A DNA stretch of 64,000 bases. Source: Sphingosinicella sp942492965. Its GTDB lineage: Bacteria > Pseudomonadota > Alphaproteobacteria > Sphingomonadales > Sphingomonadaceae. Positions 1-9,837 of the stretch are shown in pieces. The notes beneath the pieces were generated by a model. It did not search any database. It had not been told where the DNA came from and saw only the letters and a list, made by a program, of their open reading frames with translations. Location of the stretch: assembly GCA_942492965.1 (NCBI GenBank), contig OW818656.1, forward strand, positions 3,038,001 through 3,102,000, given 5' to 3'. Made by a program: the position numbers and the translations under genes. How positions within the stretch are numbered: the first letter of the stretch is position 1; each line of letters opens with the position of its first letter.

Positions 1-1
1 G

Positions 2-2179
2 CTACCGGATTGGGTACACCTCGTGCTGGCGACGCGGCGCAAGCCGTCGCTCGCCGTCTCGGTGCTGCGCACGCAGGGTATTGTCCGCATCATCGATCCG
101 GCCGAGCTTCGCCTCAGCGACGCGGAGCTTGGCGCGGCGCTTGGCCTCCCGGCCGATGCGCCCGAACTCGCGGCGATCGCCGAGCAGACCGAAGGCTGGC
201 CCGTCGCCGTCCAGCTTTATCGCCTCTGGCGCGACCGGATGGGCGTCTCCGCGCGGATGCCGCGCTTCAGCGGGCAGGTCGACGAGGTCGCCGACTATCT
301 TGCCGAGCAGGTCTTCGCGATGCTTGCCGAGCACAGCCAGATACTGCTCACCGAGCTGTCGCCGTTCGATTATGTGGAGGCGAGCCTCGCCGATCACGTG
401 CGCGACCGGCGTGATAGCGCGGCGCTGCTCGAAGAAGTGGAGGCGGAGCTGCCGACGCTCGTCCAGCGCACGGAATCGGAAGGCGAACCGGCGTGGCGGC
501 TGCACCCGCTGCTGTCGGATTATGCGCAGGCCCGCCTCAGTCGCAGCCCGGATCACGCGGCGCGGCTCCACAGGCGCGCGGCGGACTGGCTCTGGCAGCA
601 GCAGCGCTATGCCGCATCGGTGCGGCACTACGATCTTGCCGGCGACCGCGCGACGATGGTGGAGACGCTCGGCGGCATTCCGTTCATCCTGATCTTCCTC
701 ACCTACGGCGCGGGTGAACTGCGCGCGATCTTGCGCGAGACGCCCTCGGAGGTTCTGGAAGCCCAGCCGCGCCTGCAGCTGATGGCGGCGCTCGCGCACT
801 TCAAGGCCGGGCACTTCGGAGAGGCGAGCAACTGGCTGCGTCGCATCCGCGAGAGCACAGGCGGCTTCCTCGACGATCCCACCGGGCACGGCAGGCAACT
901 CGAACTCGAAGGCTACGCCCTCGATCTGCTTTTCGAATGCTACATCAACGGCATCTCGCCCGCGCGCGAGGCGGAGGTCGAGCGGGTGCGTGCGCTGGCG
1001 CCCGACATGCCGCTGTTCTGGGCATGGTGCGAAAACACGATGATCGTGATGTACCAGATGCGCGGCGATCTGCACGCGGCACGCCAGTCCGTCATCCGCA
1101 CGCGCGAAACCTATCAGGCGCTTGGGATGCTCCCCTTCGCCGAACAGCATCTGATGACGCACGATGTGCTCGTCGCGCTTGCGCACGGTTCTTTGAAAAC
1201 GGCGTCGGAACATGCCGCCGCCACGCTCAGGCGCCGGGGCGCGGGCGGCATCGAGGCGACCGTAACGGCGACCGCGCGCATGGCGCTCGCCGCGGTGGAT
1301 TATCTCCGTCACTACCGCGAAAGCGCGGCGGACCTCGTGCGCGTCGCCTTCGATCAGTTCGGCGCGGGCGAGGCGTGGTACGATCAGTACGCCGTGTCCT
1401 GGCCGATCATCGTCGATGTCGCGTGGCGCCGCAGCGGGCATCCGGCGGCGCTTCGCGTGATCGCCGAGCTCAGAACACGGCTCGGCAATCAGGGGCTTCT
1501 CTGCGTCACGGACTTGCTGAAGGCGCTGGAGGCGATCTACCGCTTTCGCAGCGGCGGCATCGACAGTGCCGAGGCGATCGTGCGGACACTCGCGGGCGAT
1601 GCGGAGCATGTGCCCTGGCGCACGCGTGATCTCGTGATGCAGGCGCGCATCCTCATCGATCTCGCGCGCGGGCGCGTCGCTGCGGCGGGGGAGGGTGCCC
1701 GCGCGATGATCGAGGAGGGGCGGACAGGCGAGCGTCTCGTCACGATGGTGAAGGGCCATGTTTTGCTGTCGCTCGTGCGCGACCGGCTCGGCGACGAAGC
1801 CGGCGCCGATGAAGCAATGGCAGCGGCGGTGCACCATGCCTTTGCCGAGGAGATACTGTCTCCGTTCGTCGAGGAAGGCAGCGCTGTCCGCGCGATCATG
1901 GAGCGGACGGCGAAGCGCAGTGCGTCCCCGCTCGAACAGCACCATGCCGAAACGATCCTGCGGGCACTGAAAGCCAAGCCCCAATATCTCTCGCCCGATG
2001 CGCTGAGCGACCGCGAATCGGAAATCGTCGCTCACCTCGCCGAGGGCGCGTCCAACAAGCTGATCGCCCGCCGTCTCGGGCTCACCGAGAACACGATCAA
2101 GTTTCACCTGAAGAAGATCTACGCCAAGCTCGGCGTATCCAGCCGCAAGGCCGCCGTCGCGCGCGCTCAGGAGAAATAG
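2..2179 (+). CDS. MalT-like LuxR-family transcriptional regulator, 5' end cut by window
   Basis: This is the 3' part of a large ATP-dependent LuxR regulator of the MalT/LAL type. The frame is open from base 2 with no start, so the N-terminal P-loop ATPase part is outside the window. The middle is a long helical, TPR-like sensor region. The last 65 residues are a GerE/LuxR helix-turn-helix (LSDRESEIVAHLAEGASN, then TENTIKFHLKKIYAKLGVSS). Family members are inducer-responsive activators of catabolic genes. It ends 112 bp upstream of a co-directional TonB-dependent receptor, so control of the neighbouring uptake locus is a reasonable inference. The large open frame antisense to it is a high-GC shadow. 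Confidence 0.9.
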   Translation, partial: LPDWVHLVLATRRKPSLAVSVLRTQGIVRIIDPAELRLSDAELGAALGLPADAPELAAIAEQTEGWPVAVQLYRLWRDRMGVSARMPRFSGQVDEVADYLAEQVFAMLAEHSQILLTELSPFDYVEASLADHVRDRRDSAALLEEVEAELPTLVQRTESEGEPAWRLHPLLSDYAQARLSRSPDHAARLHRRAADWLWQQQRYAASVRHYDLAGDRATMVETLGGIPFILIFLTYGAGELRAILRETPSEVLEAQPRLQLMAALAHFKAGHFGEASNWLRRIRESTGGFLDDPTGHGRQLELEGYALDLLFECYINGISPAREAEVERVRALAPDMPLFWAWCENTMIVMYQMRGDLHAARQSVIRTRETYQALGMLPFAEQHLMTHDVLVALAHGSLKTASEHAAATLRRRGAGGIEATVTATARMALAAVDYLRHYRESAADLVRVAFDQFGAGEAWYDQYAVSWPIIVDVAWRRSGHPAALRVIAELRTRLGNQGLLCVTDLLKALEAIYRFRSGGIDSAEAIVRTLAGDAEHVPWRTRDLVMQARILIDLARGRVAAAGEGARAMIEEGRTGERLVTMVKGHVLLSLVRDRLGDEAGADEAMAAAVHHAFAEEILSPFVEEGSAVRAIMERTAKRSASPLEQHHAETILRALKAKPQYLSPDALSDRESEIVAHLAEGASNKLIARRLGLTENTIKFHLKKIYAKLGVSSRKAAVARAQEK

Positions 2180-2291
2180 GCCGCGCCGCCACCCGACAGC
2201 GCCTCTCACTACCCGACTCGGCTGTCGCGCCCCTCGCGTTCCCGCGCGAATATGATCGTCGCAGGGAAAACAGCAAAAAGGGGTAAGGGAA

Positions 2292-4382
2292 ATGACGAGC
2301 CGTAACCTGAGAACGGCCTTTCTGGCCTCAGCGGCGCTGGCGATATTGCCGGGCGCGGCGCTGGCGCAGGATGCCGAAACCGACGAGATCATCATCACCG
2401 CGCAGCAGCGCGCCGAACCGCTCCGCAACGTGCCTATTCAGGTGACGGCGTTCACCGCGCAGGCGGTCGAGGACGCGGGCATCAAGTCGACGTCCGATAT
2501 CATCGCGCAGGTGCCGAACATCACCTACGATCGCGGCGATACCTACCGCAGCAACTTCATCACGATGCGCGGCCTCACCCAGATCAACAACGCCGATCCG
2601 CCCATCGCCTTCGTGCTCGACGGCGTGCCGCAGACCAACCAGAAGCAGCTCGGCGTCACCCTGTTCGATATCGAACGCATCGAGGTTCTGAAAGGCCCGC
2701 AGGGCGCGCTTTATGGCCGTAACGCCGTGGGCGGCGCGATCAACGTGGTGACGAAAGCGCCGGGCAACGAACTCGAAGGCTTCGTCAACCTGGGCTATGC
2801 GAACGGCGACACGATCGACGCCTCTGCAGGTATTTCGGGCGCGCTGGTCGAAGACAAGGTTCTGGTCCGCGTTTCGGGCAGCTACACGTCGTCCGACGGC
2901 CTCATCAAGAACGATTTCCGCGGCGATCACGTCGATTACATCGATCACGACTATTCGCTTCGCGGCCGCATGATACTGAAGCCGACCGATCTGCTGACCT
3001 TCGACCTTCGCGCCGAATACAGCGATTTCCGGGGCGGTTCGAACAGCTACGCGGCCGTGTTCTCCGGCATTCCGCGGGACTTCGTGAACCCGCAGTTCAA
3101 TTTCCCGGCCTATGCGGAAGGCGACAGCGTCGATCTCACGGGCAAGTTCGATTACGATTTCGGGTTCGCGACCCTCACAGGCATCAGCGCCTGGTCGAAG
3201 TTCCAGCAGAACAACCGGGCCGATCTCGATTTCCGCAATCCCGTGGATTCGCCGGGCGGCATTTTCGGCCTCGGCTTCCAGGCGGGGCAGGGGCAGAACG
3301 CAAAGCTCGAAACCTTCAGTCAGGAACTGCGCCTCGTTTCCGCAAGCGATCAGGCGTTCCGCTGGCTCGTTGGCTTGTATTATCTGAACACCGATCGTGC
3401 GCTCGTCACGCGCGGTTTTATCGATATCGACGGCAGCGATCAGTTTGATAACACCGCGCTGCTCATCGCCAACAACAACGAAACGAACGACAACAACGCC
3501 TATGCGGCGTTCGCGCAGGTCGATTACGACCTGACCCCGACACTGACGCTGACGGGTGGCATCCGCTACGACGAGGACAAGCGCGAGCAGACGAACGTCG
3601 TGACCGGCGCCGTCCGCAAGACTTCCTTCGACCGCGTCCAGCCCAAGGTGACGCTGACGTGGAAACCGGAAGACGGCCGCCTCGTTTACGCCACCTACAG
3701 CACCGGTTTCCGCTCGGGCGGTTTCAACGCGCCGAACGTCACCGTGCCCGTGTTCGACGCCGAAACCCTCGACAACTTCGAGGTTGGTTTCAAGACGCAG
3801 TGGTTCGATCGCAAGCTGACGCTGAACGGCGCGGCCTATCTCACCAATGTCAAGAACTACCAGTATTTCTACGTTGACGCCGCGACCGCATCGCAGATCA
3901 TCGACACGATCGACAAGGTGCAGATCAAGGGCTTCGAGATCGAGGCGATGGCAAAGCTCGCGCCGGGGCTCGATGCGAGCTTCGGTGTCGGCACCACCGA
4001 CAGCGAGATCAAGCGCAGCCTGTTCCCGTCCGACGTCGGCAATCATTCGCCGCGTACGGTGCCGCTGTCGATCAACAGCTCGATCCAGTATCGCGGCGAT
4101 CTCAGCGAAACCGTGGCGGGGTTCGTGCGCATCGAGCACCAGCACATTGGCAAGAAGTACTGGGACGCCGACAATGCCTCGGTGCAGAATCCGTATGACC
4201 TTCTCAACGCGCGCATGGGCGTCGAGTTCGGAAACTACGGCCTCTATGCCTTCGCGCGGAACATCTTCAACGAGAAGTATTATTCCGAATTCTTCCAGCC
4301 GAAATACTCCGGTCTCGATGTCGCGATCGGCTATCGCGGCACGCCGCGCACCTATGGCGTGGAAGCGAAGGTGAAGTTCTGA
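2292..4382 (+). CDS. TonB-dependent outer-membrane receptor
   Basis: A 696-residue outer-membrane receptor that imports a ligand with TonB energy. A Sec signal peptide (about residues 1-25, ending AALAQ) is followed by a TonB-box-like segment DEIIITAQQR and a plug domain with IERIEVLKGPQGALYGRNAVGG. The rest is a long 22-strand-type barrel ending in Phe (EAKVKF), the usual barrel insertion signal. GGGTAAGGGAA precedes the ATG. It lies just upstream of the hydantoinase-like gene and is probably co-transcribed with it across a strong hairpin. The ligand cannot be read from sequence; the neighbours suggest a cyclic amide or peptide rather than iron. Confidence 0.93.
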   Translation: MTSRNLRTAFLASAALAILPGAALAQDAETDEIIITAQQRAEPLRNVPIQVTAFTAQAVEDAGIKSTSDIIAQVPNITYDRGDTYRSNFITMRGLTQINNADPPIAFVLDGVPQTNQKQLGVTLFDIERIEVLKGPQGALYGRNAVGGAINVVTKAPGNELEGFVNLGYANGDTIDASAGISGALVEDKVLVRVSGSYTSSDGLIKNDFRGDHVDYIDHDYSLRGRMILKPTDLLTFDLRAEYSDFRGGSNSYAAVFSGIPRDFVNPQFNFPAYAEGDSVDLTGKFDYDFGFATLTGISAWSKFQQNNRADLDFRNPVDSPGGIFGLGFQAGQGQNAKLETFSQELRLVSASDQAFRWLVGLYYLNTDRALVTRGFIDIDGSDQFDNTALLIANNNETNDNNAYAAFAQVDYDLTPTLTLTGGIRYDEDKREQTNVVTGAVRKTSFDRVQPKVTLTWKPEDGRLVYATYSTGFRSGGFNAPNVTVPVFDAETLDNFEVGFKTQWFDRKLTLNGAAYLTNVKNYQYFYVDAATASQIIDTIDKVQIKGFEIEAMAKLAPGLDASFGVGTTDSEIKRSLFPSDVGNHSPRTVPLSINSSIQYRGDLSETVAGFVRIEHQHIGKKYWDADNASVQNPYDLLNARMGVEFGNYGLYAFARNIFNEKYYSEFFQPKYSGLDVAIGYRGTPRTYGVEAKVKF

Positions 4383-4387
4383 CAGTC

Positions 4388-4416
4388 TTGGCGGGCGCTC
4401 TCCGGGCGCCCGCCAA
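4388..4416 (+). terminator. Intercistronic hairpin without U-tract
   Basis: Two perfectly complementary 11-nt arms (TTGGCGGGCGC at 4388-4398, GCGCCCGCCAA at 4406-4416) surround a 7-nt loop. They sit between the receptor stop codon and the hydantoinase start. There is no clean T-run after it, so it more likely attenuates read-through or protects the receptor mRNA 3' end than terminates fully. Confidence 0.6.
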
Positions 4417-4442
4417 CATGCATTCTATTTCGAAAGGTTGAC

Positions 4443-6008
4443 ATGAGCGGCAGCGGATACAGGCTGGGCATCGACGTCGGCGGCACCAACACTGATGCGG
4501 TGTTGATGCGCGGACGCGAGGTGCTGGCGACGGCGAAGAGCTTTACGACGGCGGACGTGCGCAGCGGTGTCGTCAACGCCGTGCGCATGATCCTCGACAA
4601 GGCGCCCGAGCACCGCGCTTCGATCGAGGCGGTGATGATCGGCACGACGCAGTTCGTGAACGCCTTCGTTCAGCGCAAGGGGCTGGCGCCCGTCGCGATC
4701 TTCCGCGTCTCGCTGCCCAAGGCGGACGGCGTGCCCCCGCTCGCGGGTTGGCCCGACGATCTCGTCGAAGTCGCCGGCTCGCACATCTACATGGTCGGCG
4801 GCGGCGCGCTCTACACGGGCAAGGACTACGCCCCGCTCGACGAGGACGCGCTCCGCGCTGCGGCCGAGGATGCCCGCGCGAAGGGCCTGAAGGCCGTCGC
4901 CATCTCCGCGAACTTCGCGCCGATCCGCCCGGATATCGAGGAAAAGGCCGCTGCCGTCGTGCAGTCGGTCATGCCCGATGCGCGCATCACGATTTCTTCG
5001 AAGGTCGGCGGCCTCGGCCTCATCGATCGCGAGAATGCCGCCGTCATCAACGCGACGCTCGCGGAGCTTTCCGAGCGCGTGATCAGCTCGCTGCAAACCG
5101 CCATCGCCGATCTCGAAATCAACGCGCCGATCTACATCAGCCAGAACGACGGTACGCTGATCACCACCGAAACCGCGTCGGCATTCCCGATCCTCACCTG
5201 CTCGGCCGGCCCCACGAACAGCATTCGCGGCGCCGCGTTCCTCACTGGGCTCGACGAGGCGGTCGTCGCCGACATCGGCGGCACTACGACCGACATCGGC
5301 TTCCTGCTGCGCGGCTTCCCGCGCGAAACGACTGCGGCGAATTACATCGGCGGCGTCCGCACCAATTTCCGAATGCCCGACGTGCTCTCCATCGGCATCG
5401 GCGGCGGCAGCCTCGTCCGCAAGGGCGAAGGCGGCTGGACGGTCGGCCCCGAGTCCGTCGGCTACCGGCTCGCCGAGGAAGGCCTGATCTTCGGCGGTGA
5501 AACGCTCACCGCGAGCGACATCGCCGTCCGCGCGGGTCAAGCCGAAATCGGCGATCCGGCAAAGGTCGCGCACCTCCCGGATGAAACCGTGCAGGCCGCG
5601 CTCGACAATCTGCATCTGCAGATCGAAGACGCCATCGACCAGATCAAGACGAGCAATCACGCGCTTCCCCTCGTCCTCGTCGGCGGCGGCAGCATTCTCA
5701 TCTCGCGCGCGCTGAAGGGCACGTCTGAAGTGCTGAGGCCTGCGCACGCCGAAGTGGCGAACGCGGTCGGCGCCGCCATCGCGCTCGTCAGCGGGCGTGT
5801 CGACAAGCTCTATGATGTCGGCGCGATGGGCCGCGAGGCCGCGCTCGAACAGGCGCGCAAGGAAGCGACCGATGCCGCCGTCGCGGCGGGCGCGCGCGAA
5901 GGTGAGGTCGAGATCGTAGAGATCGTCGAACTCCCGATGACGCACATGAAATCCGGCTCTGTCCAGATCAGGGTTCGCGCCGTCGGCCCGCTTGCGGCGC
6001 TCGCCTGA
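4443..6008 (+). CDS. Hydantoinase/oxoprolinase family protein (HyuA-like, ATP-dependent)
   Basis: A 521-residue protein of the HyuA/oxoprolinase A family, whose members use ATP to open cyclic amides such as 5-oxoproline or N-methylhydantoin. The N-terminus has the phosphate-binding motif GIDVGGTNTDAVL, and the actin-like ATPase core carries VVADIGGTTTDIGF at about residue 275. No signal peptide is present, so it is cytoplasmic. The length fits a stand-alone A subunit. No HyuB-type partner is nearby. The next gene, 26 bp downstream, is a DUF917 protein, a common companion of this family. The gene lies downstream of a TonB receptor, which implies that the imported ligand, or a product of it, contains a cyclic amide. 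The true substrate is unknown. Confidence 0.88.
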   Translation: MSGSGYRLGIDVGGTNTDAVLMRGREVLATAKSFTTADVRSGVVNAVRMILDKAPEHRASIEAVMIGTTQFVNAFVQRKGLAPVAIFRVSLPKADGVPPLAGWPDDLVEVAGSHIYMVGGGALYTGKDYAPLDEDALRAAAEDARAKGLKAVAISANFAPIRPDIEEKAAAVVQSVMPDARITISSKVGGLGLIDRENAAVINATLAELSERVISSLQTAIADLEINAPIYISQNDGTLITTETASAFPILTCSAGPTNSIRGAAFLTGLDEAVVADIGGTTTDIGFLLRGFPRETTAANYIGGVRTNFRMPDVLSIGIGGGSLVRKGEGGWTVGPESVGYRLAEEGLIFGGETLTASDIAVRAGQAEIGDPAKVAHLPDETVQAALDNLHLQIEDAIDQIKTSNHALPLVLVGGGSILISRALKGTSEVLRPAHAEVANAVGAAIALVSGRVDKLYDVGAMGREAALEQARKEATDAAVAAGAREGEVEIVEIVELPMTHMKSGSVQIRVRAVGPLAALA

Positions 6009-6034
6009 GCCCACGCTTTTTCGAAAGGCACACC

Positions 6035-7138
6035 ATGTTCATTGTCGATAGCGTTCAGGACATTCAGGATATGGCGCGCGGCGCCGTGCTCCTCGGCACC
6101 GGCGGCGGCGGCGATCCCTATGTCGGCGAACTCTTCGTCCGCGCGCAGATCAAGAACGGCCGCTACCCGAAGGTCCTCTCGTGCGACGAGATTCCCGATG
6201 ACGCCTTCGTGCTCTCCATCGCGGGCATCGGCGCGCCGTCGGTAATCGTCGAACACCTCGTCAGCGAAAAGACGCTGCACCGCATCCTCGCCCGCGCCGA
6301 GGCATTTTACGGCCGCCGCGTCGATGCGCTCATCAGCGCCGAAATCGGCGGCGCGAATTCGATGTTCCCGCTCGCGCTCGGCGCGATCAGCGGTATTCCC
6401 GTGCTCGATGCCGACGGTGTCGGCCGCGCCGTGCCGCACATCGAGATGACGACGTTCAGCATCTACGGCTGCAAGGCGACGCCGGGCATCGTGATGGACG
6501 ATTCCGGAAACGTCGTCACGATCGAAGCCGTCGACGATCGCATGGCGGAAGACCTCTGCCGCGTCGTCACCGGCGCGATGGGCGCCATGGCGTTCGGCGC
6601 GCTCTATCCGATGACAGGCAAGCAGGCGAAATCCTTCGCGGTGCAGCGCACGATCACGCAGACGCTGGAAATCGGCCGCGCCATCCGCACCGCGCGCGAG
6701 GAGTCGCGCGACATCTTCGAAAGCCTGATCGACTATCTCAACAGCTGGGGCAATCGCACCGCGCGCATCCTGTTCGACGGCAAGATCACCGACGTGACGC
6801 ACGACACGCGCGACGGCTGGCATTTCGGCCGCGCGACGATGACCGGGCTTCAGGATTCATCGGACGAGTGCGTCGTGGAAATCCAGAACGAATTCCTGGT
6901 CTGCCGTTTGAACGGCAAGACGATCACGATCGTCCCCGATCTCATCAGCATCCTCGATCGCGAATCCGGCGAGCCGCTGACGGGTGAAATGCTCACCTAC
7001 GGCCAGCGCGTGAAGGTGCTCGGCTACAGCGCCGATCCGATGCTGCGCCGCCCGGAAAGCCTCGAAGTCCTCGGCCCGCGCATGTTCGGCATCGATGAGG
7101 AATTCCAGCCGATCGAAACCCTGTTCGCCTCCGCATAG
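6035..7138 (+). CDS. DUF917 family protein, partner of the hydantoinase-like protein
   Basis: A 367-residue cytoplasmic protein of the DUF917 family. The N-terminus has the family glycine-rich segment LLGTGGGGDPYVGE at about residues 15-28, followed by the conserved AEIGGANSMFPL segment. DUF917 proteins are usually encoded beside HyuA-type proteins and are thought to work with them on hydantoins or similar cyclic amides, but the biochemical role is not settled. It follows the HyuA gene by 26 bp with a GAAAGGCA ribosome site and is surely in the same operon. A strong bidirectional terminator follows directly. Confidence 0.85.
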   Translation: MFIVDSVQDIQDMARGAVLLGTGGGGDPYVGELFVRAQIKNGRYPKVLSCDEIPDDAFVLSIAGIGAPSVIVEHLVSEKTLHRILARAEAFYGRRVDALISAEIGGANSMFPLALGAISGIPVLDADGVGRAVPHIEMTTFSIYGCKATPGIVMDDSGNVVTIEAVDDRMAEDLCRVVTGAMGAMAFGALYPMTGKQAKSFAVQRTITQTLEIGRAIRTAREESRDIFESLIDYLNSWGNRTARILFDGKITDVTHDTRDGWHFGRATMTGLQDSSDECVVEIQNEFLVCRLNGKTITIVPDLISILDRESGEPLTGEMLTYGQRVKVLGYSADPMLRRPESLEVLGPRMFGIDEEFQPIETLFASA

Positions 7139-7154
7139 GCTGGCGCAAAGGCAT

Positions 7155-7199
7155 AAAAAAGGGGCGGCAACCGCTAGGTTGCCGCCCCATCTTTTTTTT
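7155..7199. terminator. Bidirectional rho-independent terminator
   Basis: A perfect 12-bp stem (GGGGCGGCAACC at 7161-7172, GGTTGCCGCCCC at 7177-7188) with loop GCTA is flanked by an A-run on the left (7155-7160) and a T-run on the right (7192-7199). It serves the convergent DUF917 gene and the TonB receptor. Confidence 0.95.
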
Positions 7200-7210
7200 G
7201 ACCGCGCCGC

Positions 7211-9475
<2,265 letters not shown>

Positions 9476-9837
9476 TCTAAATCTCCTTTTACGCGTGCCG
9501 GGCTTAACGATCTGCCGGACATCGATTATGCAAATGAAAGGGCCACTCGAACGGCCCTTGAAGAAACTCTTGCCTGACGAACCCCCTTGTTCGGCCCTGT
9601 CGGAGAAGACACGGGCCAGTATATTTTGAGAGGGAGCCTGAACAGAGCCCCGCTCTCCGCCGGCCGTTCTGAGTCGAGGTCACGTGCTTGGCAAGATGAT
9701 TGTTGCGTATCCCGATAAAATGATGAAATCCTGATGCTATCAAGCATCAGGTCTCCGCAAGGAGATGCCAAACGGCTTCGGCGGCTGCCGCGGGAGGCGA
9801 ACGATGGCGTGTTGTCAGTAGCGTGAAAGGGGCAAAC
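9476..9837. other. Divergent intergenic control region
   Basis: This 362-bp spacer separates the divergent receptor and M14 peptidase genes and must hold both promoters. It contains one striking perfect inverted repeat at 9730-9751 (listed separately). I see no convincing gene in it; the short open frames have no ribosome sites or recognisable composition. Confidence 0.6.
9730..9751. promoter_or_regulatory. Perfect inverted repeat, candidate operator
   Basis: Nine-base arms CCTGATGCT (9730-9738) and AGCATCAGG (9743-9751) flank ATCA. It lies about 87-108 bp upstream of the M14 peptidase start and about 255 bp from the divergent receptor start, with no T-run. That fits a dimeric regulator site or an mRNA leader hairpin better than a terminator. 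Confidence 0.5.

Noticed and set aside
2..2428. 808-residue open frame on the minus strand across the LuxR regulator
   Set aside because: The composition is Arg/His/Ala-rich with no family features; the plus-strand frame has an exact LuxR domain. High-GC genes often leave long antisense frames.
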